DNA from: Gemmatimonadota bacterium
Lineage (GTDB): Bacteria > Gemmatimonadota > Gemmatimonadetes > Longimicrobiales > Gaopeijiaceae
Reading direction: 5' to 3'
Assembly: GCA_012959595.1 (NCBI GenBank)
Contig: DUCW01000113.1
Location: 15,333 to 20,538 of the forward strand
DNA: 5,206 nt
Each line of letters begins with the position of its first letter. The stretch's first letter is position 1. The notes beneath the pieces are model-generated. The model had not been told where the DNA came from and did not search any database. It saw nothing but the letters and a program-made list of their open reading frames with translations. Position numbers and translations under genes: made by a program. Positions 1-5,206 of the stretch are shown here, piece after piece.

Positions 1-308
1 AAACGAAATCCTCCAGGAGCCCAGAGAATCAGAAAAGCTGGAGACCAGGGCAGCCAACTCAACCACCAACTGGGTTTTGGACCGAATACAGCATGATGGC
101 TTTCACCGAATAATTCCGGCGAATAGAAGGGCGAAAGGTAGTTTCCGAAATGGTAGTGTTCCCCTTGAAAAGCAGCCCACGTTCCATAGCTGATGAAAAA
201 ACCTAAACCCAGGAAAACAGCTACTGGTTGTATCCACCATCTACCTGGGCGCATAGTTTCGCCGAAGGAAGCACGTACGGGCAGGGCAGTGGTCACATTC
301 TTGTTCAT
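1..308 (-). CDS. Conserved membrane protein, 3' end cut by the window edge (possible succinate dehydrogenase neighbour)
   Basis: An open frame starts with ATG at 308-306 and reads without a stop to base 1, giving the first 102 residues of a longer protein. It is preceded by GAGG (318-315) with 6-base spacing. A hydrophilic N-terminus of about 28 residues leads into a hydrophobic segment (about 29-48). A loop rich in aromatic residues and prolines follows, containing FQGEHYHFGNYLSPFYSPEL (about 48-66). A second hydrophobic stretch begins near residue 83 and contains WSPAFLILWAPGGFR. The YLSPFYSPE and SPA.LILW.P.GFR signatures match, from memory, a family of uncharacterised multi-spanning proteins encoded next to succinate dehydrogenase/fumarate reductase genes in Actinobacteria and Chloroflexota. 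That link is recollection, not something visible here, because the next gene lies outside the window. Homologues often begin near the internal MRPGRWW (residue 19), but only the first ATG has a ribosome binding site. Real coding gene: high confidence. sdh link: moderate. Confidence 0.85.
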   Translation of the reverse strand, partial: MNKNVTTALPVRASFGETMRPGRWWIQPVAVFLGLGFFISYGTWAAFQGEHYHFGNYLSPFYSPELFGESHHAVFGPKPSWWLSWLPWSPAFLILWAPGGFR

Positions 309-314
309 TCAAAT

Positions 315-318
315 CCTC
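315..318 (-). promoter_or_regulatory. Ribosome binding site of the membrane protein gene
   Basis: On the minus strand GAGG lies 6 bases before the ATG at 308-306. It supports that start over the in-frame ATG at 254-252, which has no comparable purine-rich sequence in front of it. Confidence 0.6.
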
Positions 319-329
319 GCAGACAGTTC

Positions 330-389
330 AATTAAACTAACATCGGTTCGCCAGAGAAAAAGGTTCTTTCACAACACAAAATTAAACTA
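330..389. repeat. Pair of identical 10-base direct repeats between the rhodanese and membrane protein genes
   Basis: AATTAAACTA occurs at 330-339 and again at 380-389, exactly 50 bases apart, within the 113-base gap. Read on the minus strand, the sense of the downstream gene, the copies are TAGTTTAATT. They lie upstream of the membrane protein start and could be regulator sites or parts of AT-rich promoter elements. The region is AT-rich, so chance is a real alternative. Confidence 0.4.
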
Positions 390-421
390 TTTTCCGGCCA
401 GCCCTCAAGCACTGAAATCTT

Positions 422-892
422 CTACCAAACAGGCTTATATCCTTCAGCGGTAAGATTCATGCTAGGTCCGTGAATATGTACATTTTTGGTAGGGCCTTCT
501 GTAGATGTCAGGCCGCCATCTACATGGGTCCATCCCAGGATTGCACCCATTAGGTTGTAGGCATCCCACCCACCCTGCTCAAGACTTTTGACGAACGTTC
601 CACTACGTACTCCAACTGTGCAGTATGCGACTACTTTGGTTCCTCTAAATTGTTCTGGATGGGCCTGGAATTGTTCAACAGTGATAGCCTTAGGCAGCAT
701 AGACACTTCCTGTTCTGCAGGAGTCCTTGTATCTACAAGCGTTACGTTTTCTGTGGATTCTATTTCTTTGAGTTCCTCAGGGGTTATCTCTTGGATTCCA
801 GGGAAACGGTTCCTCTGAGACTGATAAATTTTTTCTATCTTAGCACGTTTGGATTCATCGGATCTATTGAATAGAGAATTGAACATAGACAT
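422..892 (-). CDS. Single-domain rhodanese-like sulfurtransferase
   Basis: This 156-residue protein contains one rhodanese domain (about residues 35-130). The fold is marked by LVDTRTPAEQ (52-61), the family's LVDVR.P.E motif, then SMLPKAI (64-70) in place of the usual G.I.GA. The active-site loop is CTVGVRSG (91-98), with Cys91 as the persulfide-carrying nucleophile and the only cysteine in the protein. The family transfers sulfane sulfur from thiosulfate or a protein persulfide to cyanide or another thiol; the physiological donor and acceptor here are unknown. There is no signal peptide or membrane segment, so it is probably cytoplasmic. The charged N-terminus (about 10-30) looks helical. 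The tail after the domain (NVHIHG..MNL..EGYKPVW) matches, from memory, the tail of cyanobacterial-type rhodaneses with a CTVGYRSG loop. An in-frame stop at 920-922 bounds the start; ATG 892-890 and ATG 886-884 are both possible. It may be cotranscribed with the membrane protein gene downstream. Confidence 0.93.
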   Translation of the reverse strand: MSMFNSLFNRSDESKRAKIEKIYQSQRNRFPGIQEITPEELKEIESTENVTLVDTRTPAEQEVSMLPKAITVEQFQAHPEQFRGTKVVAYCTVGVRSGTFVKSLEQGGWDAYNLMGAILGWTHVDGGLTSTEGPTKNVHIHGPSMNLTAEGYKPVW

Positions 893-896
893 GGAA

Positions 897-900
897 CTCC
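897..900 (-). promoter_or_regulatory. Ribosome binding site of the rhodanese gene
   Basis: On the minus strand GGAG (900-897) is followed by TTCC and the ATG at 892-890, a short 4-base spacing. The next in-frame ATG at 886-884 would have a 10-base spacing. Neither is ideal, so the true start could be either one, a difference of two residues. Confidence 0.5.
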
Positions 901-1038
901 GAGTAGTTGAATATAGCCATCAAGGTTTAAATAAGTTTCAATGATATGGAGTTAGAAAAGTATTTGCCAGTAGAAACCTTAGGTGAAAAAAACGGGTGGG
1001 GTGGAATTTGGAAGAGAGCGTGGTGCCCTTGGCCGGTC

Positions 1039-1075
1039 TCTATGAGGATAGTACTGTCTATCTATGAAATATAGT
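1039..1075 (+). promoter_or_regulatory. Possible promoter/operator in the divergent intergenic region
   Basis: The 226-base gap between divergent genes must hold promoters for both directions. On the plus strand TATAGT (1070-1075) matches the -10 consensus at five of six positions and would place a transcript start near 1082, but no good -35 hexamer lies at the right distance. Just upstream are a GATAG/CTATC dyad (1047-1051 and 1058-1062, 6-base centre) and two copies of TCTATGA (1039-1045 and 1061-1067) whose starts are 22 bases, about two helical turns, apart. This layout could be a regulator site overlapping the promoter. For the leftward gene TATATT (915-910) is a -10 candidate, but the only good -35-like sequence (TTGAAA, 941-936) is 20 bases away, which is too far. 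Confidence 0.3.
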
Positions 1076-1118
1076 GATTTAACGCAGTCCAAAAAAAAGC
1101 TCGATTAGTTTGTCTGTT

Positions 1119-2234
1119 ATGCGAGAAGTAGTCTTGGTAGGGGGTGGTCACACCCACGTCCAAACCTTGAGGAGCTTTGCTCGAAAACCACCAGCGAATA
1201 CCAAGGTGTCTGTAGTTGTCGATGTTCCGTCAGCGGTGTATTCCGGGATGGTTCCTGGTTTTGTGGCAGGACAGTACAGTAGAGATGAAATAGTAATTGA
1301 TGTCGATCAATTAGCTCAGAGAGCTAACGCCAGAATGGTCAGTGGCCGAGTTGTCCGTGTAGATCCAAAGAATCAGAAAATCTTATTGGAAAATGCTAAA
1401 GAGATTTCCTACGATGTTGCGTCGTTCGATATAGGATCGACTGTGGCCGGATTGGATGTTGCCGGAGTGAGGGAGTATGCGGTTCCGACTCGTCCTATCG
1501 GACAACTCTGTCACCAGATAGAAGAGGTGATTCAGAAAATTTCGCATGGGAATTTTCAGAAATCGATTCGTATTCTCGTAGTGGGAGGTGGGGCAGGTGG
1601 AGTAGAATTGAGTTTCACTCTCCAGAACCGCTTTGGATCTTTAGGATTCCCAACTGACGTTACAATAATCGAAAAAAGCGAAGAATTACTGCTGGACTAT
1701 TCTGCATCTATTCGAAAACGCATTTTGTCTCATGCGAAGCGAAGAGGGATCAGTATTAAACGTAATTTAGAGGTCTGTGAAGTTCTGGGGGGTACTGTTG
1801 TGCTGAATAATGGACAATGCCTGGATTTCGACCTACTAATTTGGGTTACGGGGCCTTGGGGTCAGGTGGTTTTTAAAGAATCGGGTTTAGCAACAGACCG
1901 TAGGGGATTTGTCTTGACGCGTTCAACCTTGCAGTTTGAAGAATACGATAATCTTTTCGGGGTTGGTGATTGTGCAACTTTGACTGAGGCACCGTCCACT
2001 CCCAAGGCGGGAGTCTATGCGGTGCGACAGGGTCCGTACCTGACCCATAATCTGTACAAATGGCTAGAGGGTAGCCCCCTTAAGAACTACCATCCACAGG
2101 GAGATTTTTTGACGCTGATGAACCTTGGGGATGGGAGCGCAGTAGGAGGGAAATGGGGTCGCTCGTTCGAAGGCAGATGGGCCATGAAGCTGAAAGATCG
2201 CATCGATAGAAAATTTGTAGCAGATTTCAGTTAG
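1119..2234 (+). CDS. FAD-dependent pyridine nucleotide oxidoreductase, stand-alone member of the SelD N-terminal-domain type
   Basis: This 371-residue flavoprotein has the two-dinucleotide-fold layout of NDH-2-like enzymes. The N-terminal FAD fold has VLVGGGHTHV (5-14). The NAD(P)H fold has RILVVGGGAGGVELS (151-165, glycines 156-161). The second FAD motif is FGVGDCA (280-286), followed by PKAGVYAVRQGP. There is no CxxC pair, so it is not a disulfide reductase of the thioredoxin reductase type. VYSGMVPGFVAGQYSRDEI..D (40-61), SFDIGST and the C-terminal KLKDRIDRKF (357-366) match what I recall of TIGR03169, the family found fused to selenide water dikinase or alone. Here it is alone: a stop follows and no SelD domain is visible. 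Substrate and electron acceptor are unknown. An in-frame stop at 1080-1082 limits the start to ATT 1104, TTG 1110 or ATG 1119. I chose ATG because VLVGGGH then begins at residue 5, as is usual; none of the three has a clear Shine-Dalgarno sequence. It is probably the first gene of an operon with the dehydrogenase 33 bases downstream. Confidence 0.92.
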   Translation: MREVVLVGGGHTHVQTLRSFARKPPANTKVSVVVDVPSAVYSGMVPGFVAGQYSRDEIVIDVDQLAQRANARMVSGRVVRVDPKNQKILLENAKEISYDVASFDIGSTVAGLDVAGVREYAVPTRPIGQLCHQIEEVIQKISHGNFQKSIRILVVGGGAGGVELSFTLQNRFGSLGFPTDVTIIEKSEELLLDYSASIRKRILSHAKRRGISIKRNLEVCEVLGGTVVLNNGQCLDFDLLIWVTGPWGQVVFKESGLATDRRGFVLTRSTLQFEEYDNLFGVGDCATLTEAPSTPKAGVYAVRQGPYLTHNLYKWLEGSPLKNYHPQGDFLTLMNLGDGSAVGGKWGRSFEGRWAMKLKDRIDRKFVADFS

Positions 2235-2256
2235 TTAAATGATACTAAGCGTTGTC

Positions 2257-2263
2257 AGGAGGT
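2257..2263 (+). promoter_or_regulatory. Near-perfect Shine-Dalgarno sequence of the aldehyde dehydrogenase gene
   Basis: AGGAGGT lies 4 bases before the ATG at 2268 and fixes that start. It contrasts with the upstream gene, which has no recognisable ribosome binding site, and suggests the second gene of the pair is translated more strongly. Confidence 0.85.
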
Positions 2264-2267
2264 AGAC

Positions 2268-3848
2268 ATGACAGAGAGCCCAGTGACTAAAATTACCTAC
2301 GCTACACTAGGTGGGGACGGCATGCAGGATGTACATAATGCTCTAGAAGCGGAAATGGACCGTGTGGTTCAGAGCTTCGGTAAAGAGCAGGGCATGATTA
2401 TTGGCGGCAGTCAAGTTCTGTCAGACGAGAAATTCGAAGGTTATAGTCCTGTCGATGGCAGGATACTGTTGGGTACCTTCCAAAACGGGACTAAAGAGCA
2501 CGTTCGTGAGGCTGTATCGGCAGCACGTAAAGCTTTACCTCAGTGGAGTGCTCTTCACTGGCAAGCACGTGTAGAATATTTGAGAGACGTTTCTGAAGCG
2601 ATCCGAAGGGCACGGTGGGAACTGTCTTTGATATTGGGTTATGAAGTAGGAAAGAATCGGATGGAATGTGTCGGTGAAGTTGAGGAATGCTGTGATTTCA
2701 TTGATTACTACTGTGATCGGATGGAAGAGCATGATGGGTTCGTGACGTCATTCGGTGACTCTTCGCAGGGACAGAGTAGTTTGAGCGTTCTTCGTCCCTA
2801 TGGAGTGTGGGCGGTTATATCTCCTTTTAACTTCCCTATGGCACTCACTGCTGGTCCGGTGGGGGCTGCCCTTGTGACGGGGAACACTGTTGTTGTAAAG
2901 CCTTCTCCACTCACACCTTTCTCTGCTGCTCGCCTGGCACAGGTGATATCCGAGACTGATTTACCGGACGGTGCCTTCAACTTCGTTACTGGAAGCAATG
3001 AAGTTGTTTCTAGGAGCTTAGTATTAGGATCGGATATCGATGGTGTGGTTTTTACTGGATCTTATGAGATAGGCATGCAGCTTATGCGGGAATCGTCAAT
3101 GGGAACCTTGCCCAAACCATTCATTGCGGAGATGGGAGGCAAGAACCCTGCCTTAGTAATGGAATCTGCTGATCTGGATAAGGCAGCTGAAGGAGTGAAA
3201 AATTCAGCTTTTGGTCTGCAGGGACAGAAATGTTCTGCTTGCTCACGAGTATACGTCCAGAAAAATGTCCGCAAAGACTTCATCGATTTACTTTTGGAGA
3301 AATCCGCGGGAGTCGTCCAGGGGAATCCATTGGATAAGGATGTTTGGTTAGGACCCGTCATTAATGAGGCTGCGTTTCAGAGATATACGAGAGCAATAGG
3401 AAAAGCAGTCGCTGATGGTGGTAGAATCTTGACCGGAGGGTCCCGTCTCAGCGGAGGTCTTTTCGATCACGGTTACTACGTTGAACCGTCGGTGATTGAT
3501 GGTCTGCCACTCGACCATGAGTTATTTCGAAAGGAGCTATTTGTTCCAATTACAGCTATAGCCGAAGTTAATGATTTGGATCAAGCAATAAATCTAGCCA
3601 ATTCTACCGAATACGGCCTAACCGCAGGTATTTTTTCGGAAGAAGAAAATGAAGTAGACTCTTTCTTCAACAGCATTCAAGCTGGAACTGTTTATGCCAA
3701 TAGGCGGGCTGGGGCAACTGCTGGTGCATGGCCAGGGGTGAATCCCTTCGGGGGATGGAAAGGTAGCTCTTCAGGAGGTTCCGGAGCCGGAGGCCCATAT
3801 TACTTGAAGCAATTCCTTCGTGAACAAAGCAGACTCAGAGTGTATTAA
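2268..3848 (+). CDS. Aldehyde dehydrogenase, 1-pyrroline-5-carboxylate (glutamate semialdehyde) dehydrogenase-like
   Basis: This 526-residue enzyme has the full aldehyde dehydrogenase fold and the expected length. Visible catalytic residues are Asn188 (SPFNFP), the NAD-binding Lys211 (VVVKPSPLTP), FTGS (262-265), the general base Glu288 (IAEMGGKNP) and nucleophile Cys322 (GQKCSACSR). Glu288 and Cys322 are 34 residues apart, as in ALDH2. GQKCSACSR with Ser323 next to the nucleophile, NRRAGATAGAWPGVNPFGGWKGS and the C-terminal GSGAGGPYYL resemble the substrate-carboxylate-binding parts of the P5C dehydrogenase group (RocA/ALDH4). I therefore favour NAD-dependent oxidation of glutamate-5-semialdehyde to glutamate, the last step of proline and arginine breakdown. 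No proline dehydrogenase gene is present, so another semialdehyde is possible. It is cytoplasmic, with no signal peptide. The usual E-I-F-G-P is E-L-F-V-P here (423-427), keeping Glu423. Cysteines cluster at 134, 141, 142 and 149. It lies 33 bases after the flavoprotein gene and is probably cotranscribed with it. Confidence 0.93.
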   Translation: MTESPVTKITYATLGGDGMQDVHNALEAEMDRVVQSFGKEQGMIIGGSQVLSDEKFEGYSPVDGRILLGTFQNGTKEHVREAVSAARKALPQWSALHWQARVEYLRDVSEAIRRARWELSLILGYEVGKNRMECVGEVEECCDFIDYYCDRMEEHDGFVTSFGDSSQGQSSLSVLRPYGVWAVISPFNFPMALTAGPVGAALVTGNTVVVKPSPLTPFSAARLAQVISETDLPDGAFNFVTGSNEVVSRSLVLGSDIDGVVFTGSYEIGMQLMRESSMGTLPKPFIAEMGGKNPALVMESADLDKAAEGVKNSAFGLQGQKCSACSRVYVQKNVRKDFIDLLLEKSAGVVQGNPLDKDVWLGPVINEAAFQRYTRAIGKAVADGGRILTGGSRLSGGLFDHGYYVEPSVIDGLPLDHELFRKELFVPITAIAEVNDLDQAINLANSTEYGLTAGIFSEEENEVDSFFNSIQAGTVYANRRAGATAGAWPGVNPFGGWKGSSSGGSGAGGPYYLKQFLREQSRLRVY

Positions 3849-3999
3849 CATTGACAAGATGGAGACCCTGCCATGAAGAAGGCAGATACATCGATATGAT
3901 ATAGCAGGGAAGCTAGAGACATTTCAAATGCGGTCGGCTCAGTAAACTCAATGGTTTGGTATCGCTGTATCAGTTCATACGGGAACTAACTGCATGGCA

Positions 4000-5206
4000 T
4001 TATTTTTCTTTTTCTGAAAAATAGGTGGCATACCAGTCGAAAATTCGATTCCAATGGTCGAGAAAGTCCTCTTTTGTGCCAGCACGTCCGGCACCGTGTC
4101 CAGCTCGCATATAGTTTACCCAGGTAACTTTCTTCCCTAATCGTCTGAGTGCGTAATACATTTCTCTTTGGTTAGTTTCGGGGACATTCCAGTCGTCTTC
4201 TCCCGACAACATTAACAAAGGGGTATCTATTCTATCTGCAAACATGATTGCTGAATGTGCAATGTATTTTTGGGGCTGTTCCCATAGCGTTGCCCCAATT
4301 CGATCTTGGCCCTCTTCTGCAGCTATGTAATTTCGAGTAGTGATTTTCTCACTGTCTCCCAAAAAGCTTATGATGTTCACTTTTCCAGAGATGTTGATCG
4401 CAGCAGCAAAACGGTTGGTTTGTGTTATGAGTAGGTTGGTTGCATAGCCTCCATAGCTTGTACCGTGAACACCCAACTTGTTTTCATCAACCAAACCACG
4501 ATCGATCACTGCATTGATGGCTGTTGTCACTCCTTTAACCCATGCTTCACCAGGAAATCCTATTTCGAGGTCTACAGATGGTCGGAACCCGAACCAGCCT
4601 TGGTTAGCTAGAAGGTTCATATTCGCATTAAAACCATTATCAAAAAATGTCTCATAAATTTCGGCCACTAGGGGATAAGTTTTCTGTGGATCGTAATCGA
4701 TAGGGTAGTACAGTATTCCATACAGTCTTTTGCCATCTACATTTAGATAAGAGATAAGCTCACTTTTAGTCAGCTTGATATCTTTGGTCCAGGGGTTGAG
4801 TTCGGTAAGCCGTCTGGGCTTGTTGAATGAATTACCCGAAACCCATACTTCCGGAGGCATATCGCCGTCCGTTTTACTATAAACTATTGTCGATGCATCG
4901 TCCGAGATATTCCAGTTTCTGTAGAGATTCTGGTCTAATGTCAAATCCTCTGAAGATTGGGTTTCAACGTTGTAGCGGAGCAACCCACGTTCCCATCGGT
5001 CTGAGGCAGAATAACTGATGTATAGGTACTTGCCGTCGTCGGTCCAAGACTCAATTTCCAAGTTTGGCCTCTCATCTTCTTCGTCCTCAAATCCATAGAT
5101 CAGAGCTATATCCCCAGATTGAATGTCGAGGATGTGGTAGCCTGCCTGAGAGCTGAGTAGCAAGGCAGTGCTCAGGGAATTCCAGCGAACAATTTCGAAT
5201 TCGTAC
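4000..5206 (-). CDS. S9-family (prolyl oligopeptidase-type) serine peptidase, N-terminus cut by the window edge
   Basis: The frame is open from the right edge to the TAA at 4002-4000, giving the C-terminal 401 residues; the TTG at 5163 is internal, since coding-like sequence (FEIVRWNSLSTALLLSSQAG) continues upstream. Residues 1 to about 135 are repeats of WT.DGKYLYIS / ISDDASTIVYSKTDG type, the end of a beta-propeller gating domain. The alpha/beta-hydrolase domain follows (about 150-401). Its triad is visible: Ser250 in GTSYGGY (codon 4458-4456), Asp338 in GEDDWNVP (4194-4192) and His370 in AGHGAG (4098-4096). The family cleaves short peptides, often after proline or as dipeptidyl or acylaminoacyl peptidases; specificity cannot be read here. 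The full protein would usually be 600-800 residues, so a third to a half is missing, including any signal peptide. It converges on the aldehyde dehydrogenase gene, with a 151-base gap between the stops, and is a separate transcription unit. Confidence 0.93.
   Translation of the reverse strand, partial: YEFEIVRWNSLSTALLLSSQAGYHILDIQSGDIALIYGFEDEEDERPNLEIESWTDDGKYLYISYSASDRWERGLLRYNVETQSSEDLTLDQNLYRNWNISDDASTIVYSKTDGDMPPEVWVSGNSFNKPRRLTELNPWTKDIKLTKSELISYLNVDGKRLYGILYYPIDYDPQKTYPLVAEIYETFFDNGFNANMNLLANQGWFGFRPSVDLEIGFPGEAWVKGVTTAINAVIDRGLVDENKLGVHGTSYGGYATNLLITQTNRFAAAINISGKVNIISFLGDSEKITTRNYIAAEEGQDRIGATLWEQPQKYIAHSAIMFADRIDTPLLMLSGEDDWNVPETNQREMYYALRRLGKKVTWVNYMRAGHGAGRAGTKEDFLDHWNRIFDWYATYFSEKEK

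Noticed and set aside
193..453. Plus-strand open frame of 86 codons
   Set aside because: It lies antisense to the membrane protein and the end of the rhodanese, has no recognisable domain and no ribosome binding site; the opposite-strand genes explain the region.
588..874. Two overlapping plus-strand open frames (588-818 and 650-874)
   Set aside because: Both are antisense shadows of the rhodanese gene, whose domain and active-site loop are clear on the minus strand.
976..984. ACCTTAGGT short palindrome upstream of the rhodanese gene
   Set aside because: Nine bases of dyad symmetry are expected by chance and it is not placed in a convincing promoter.
2535..3361. Three minus-strand open frames inside the aldehyde dehydrogenase gene (2535-2732, 2798-2998, 3062-3361)
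   Set aside because: The plus-strand enzyme is complete with all catalytic residues; the antisense frames show no family resemblance.
3868..3885. CTGCC / GGCAG inverted repeat between the convergent genes, considered as a terminator
   Set aside because: The stem is only 5 base pairs with an 8-base loop and no T run follows on either strand, so it cannot be called an intrinsic terminator. I found no better one in 3849-3999.
4827..5018. Plus-strand open frame of 63 codons
   Set aside because: It is antisense to the propeller part of the S9 peptidase and has no supporting features.
5161..5163. TTG as the start codon of the S9 peptidase
   Set aside because: The frame stays open to the window edge with propeller-like coding sequence, and the propeller domain would be missing most of its blades; the gene is cut by the edge instead.

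Overview
This window comes from a bacterium with moderate base composition (GC below 50% by eye). It carries five protein-coding genes, two of them cut by the window edges, and reads as ordinary housekeeping or accessory metabolism. I see no rRNA, tRNA, CRISPR array, insertion sequence or phage gene. Taxonomy cannot be fixed from the sequence. The style of the aldehyde dehydrogenase C-terminus, the stand-alone SelD-type flavoprotein and the conserved membrane protein fit an environmental Chloroflexota-like or actinobacterium-like lineage (for example marine SAR202-type); this is inference with low confidence.

Layout. Two transcription units diverge from an intergenic region at 893-1118. Leftward (minus strand) run a single-domain rhodanese (422-892) and, after a 113-base gap, the first 102 residues of a conserved membrane protein (308 to beyond base 1). 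From memory, relatives of that protein sit beside succinate dehydrogenase/fumarate reductase genes. Rightward (plus strand) run an FAD/NAD(P)-dependent oxidoreductase of the type found N-terminal to SelD in some fusion proteins (1119-2234) and, 33 bases further on behind a near-perfect Shine-Dalgarno sequence, an aldehyde dehydrogenase resembling 1-pyrroline-5-carboxylate (glutamate-semialdehyde) dehydrogenase (2268-3848). These two very likely form an operon. A convergent S9-family (prolyl-oligopeptidase-type) serine peptidase occupies 4000-5206 on the minus strand. Its catalytic domain is complete, but its N-terminus lies outside the window.

How the genes may work together. The dehydrogenase would make NADH while oxidising an amino-acid-derived semialdehyde. 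The flavoprotein has the fold of NADH-oxidising enzymes, and its placement suggests redox coupling, but its electron acceptor is unknown. The peptidase could feed amino acids into the same catabolism, although it is a separate unit. The leftward pair points to sulfur transfer and, if the membrane protein is what I think, respiratory-chain functions.

The window shows no clear undescribed system. The points most worth checking are the flavoprotein/semialdehyde-dehydrogenase pairing without SelD, the probable sdh-neighbour membrane protein, and small repeat and dyad structures in the two intergenic regions.
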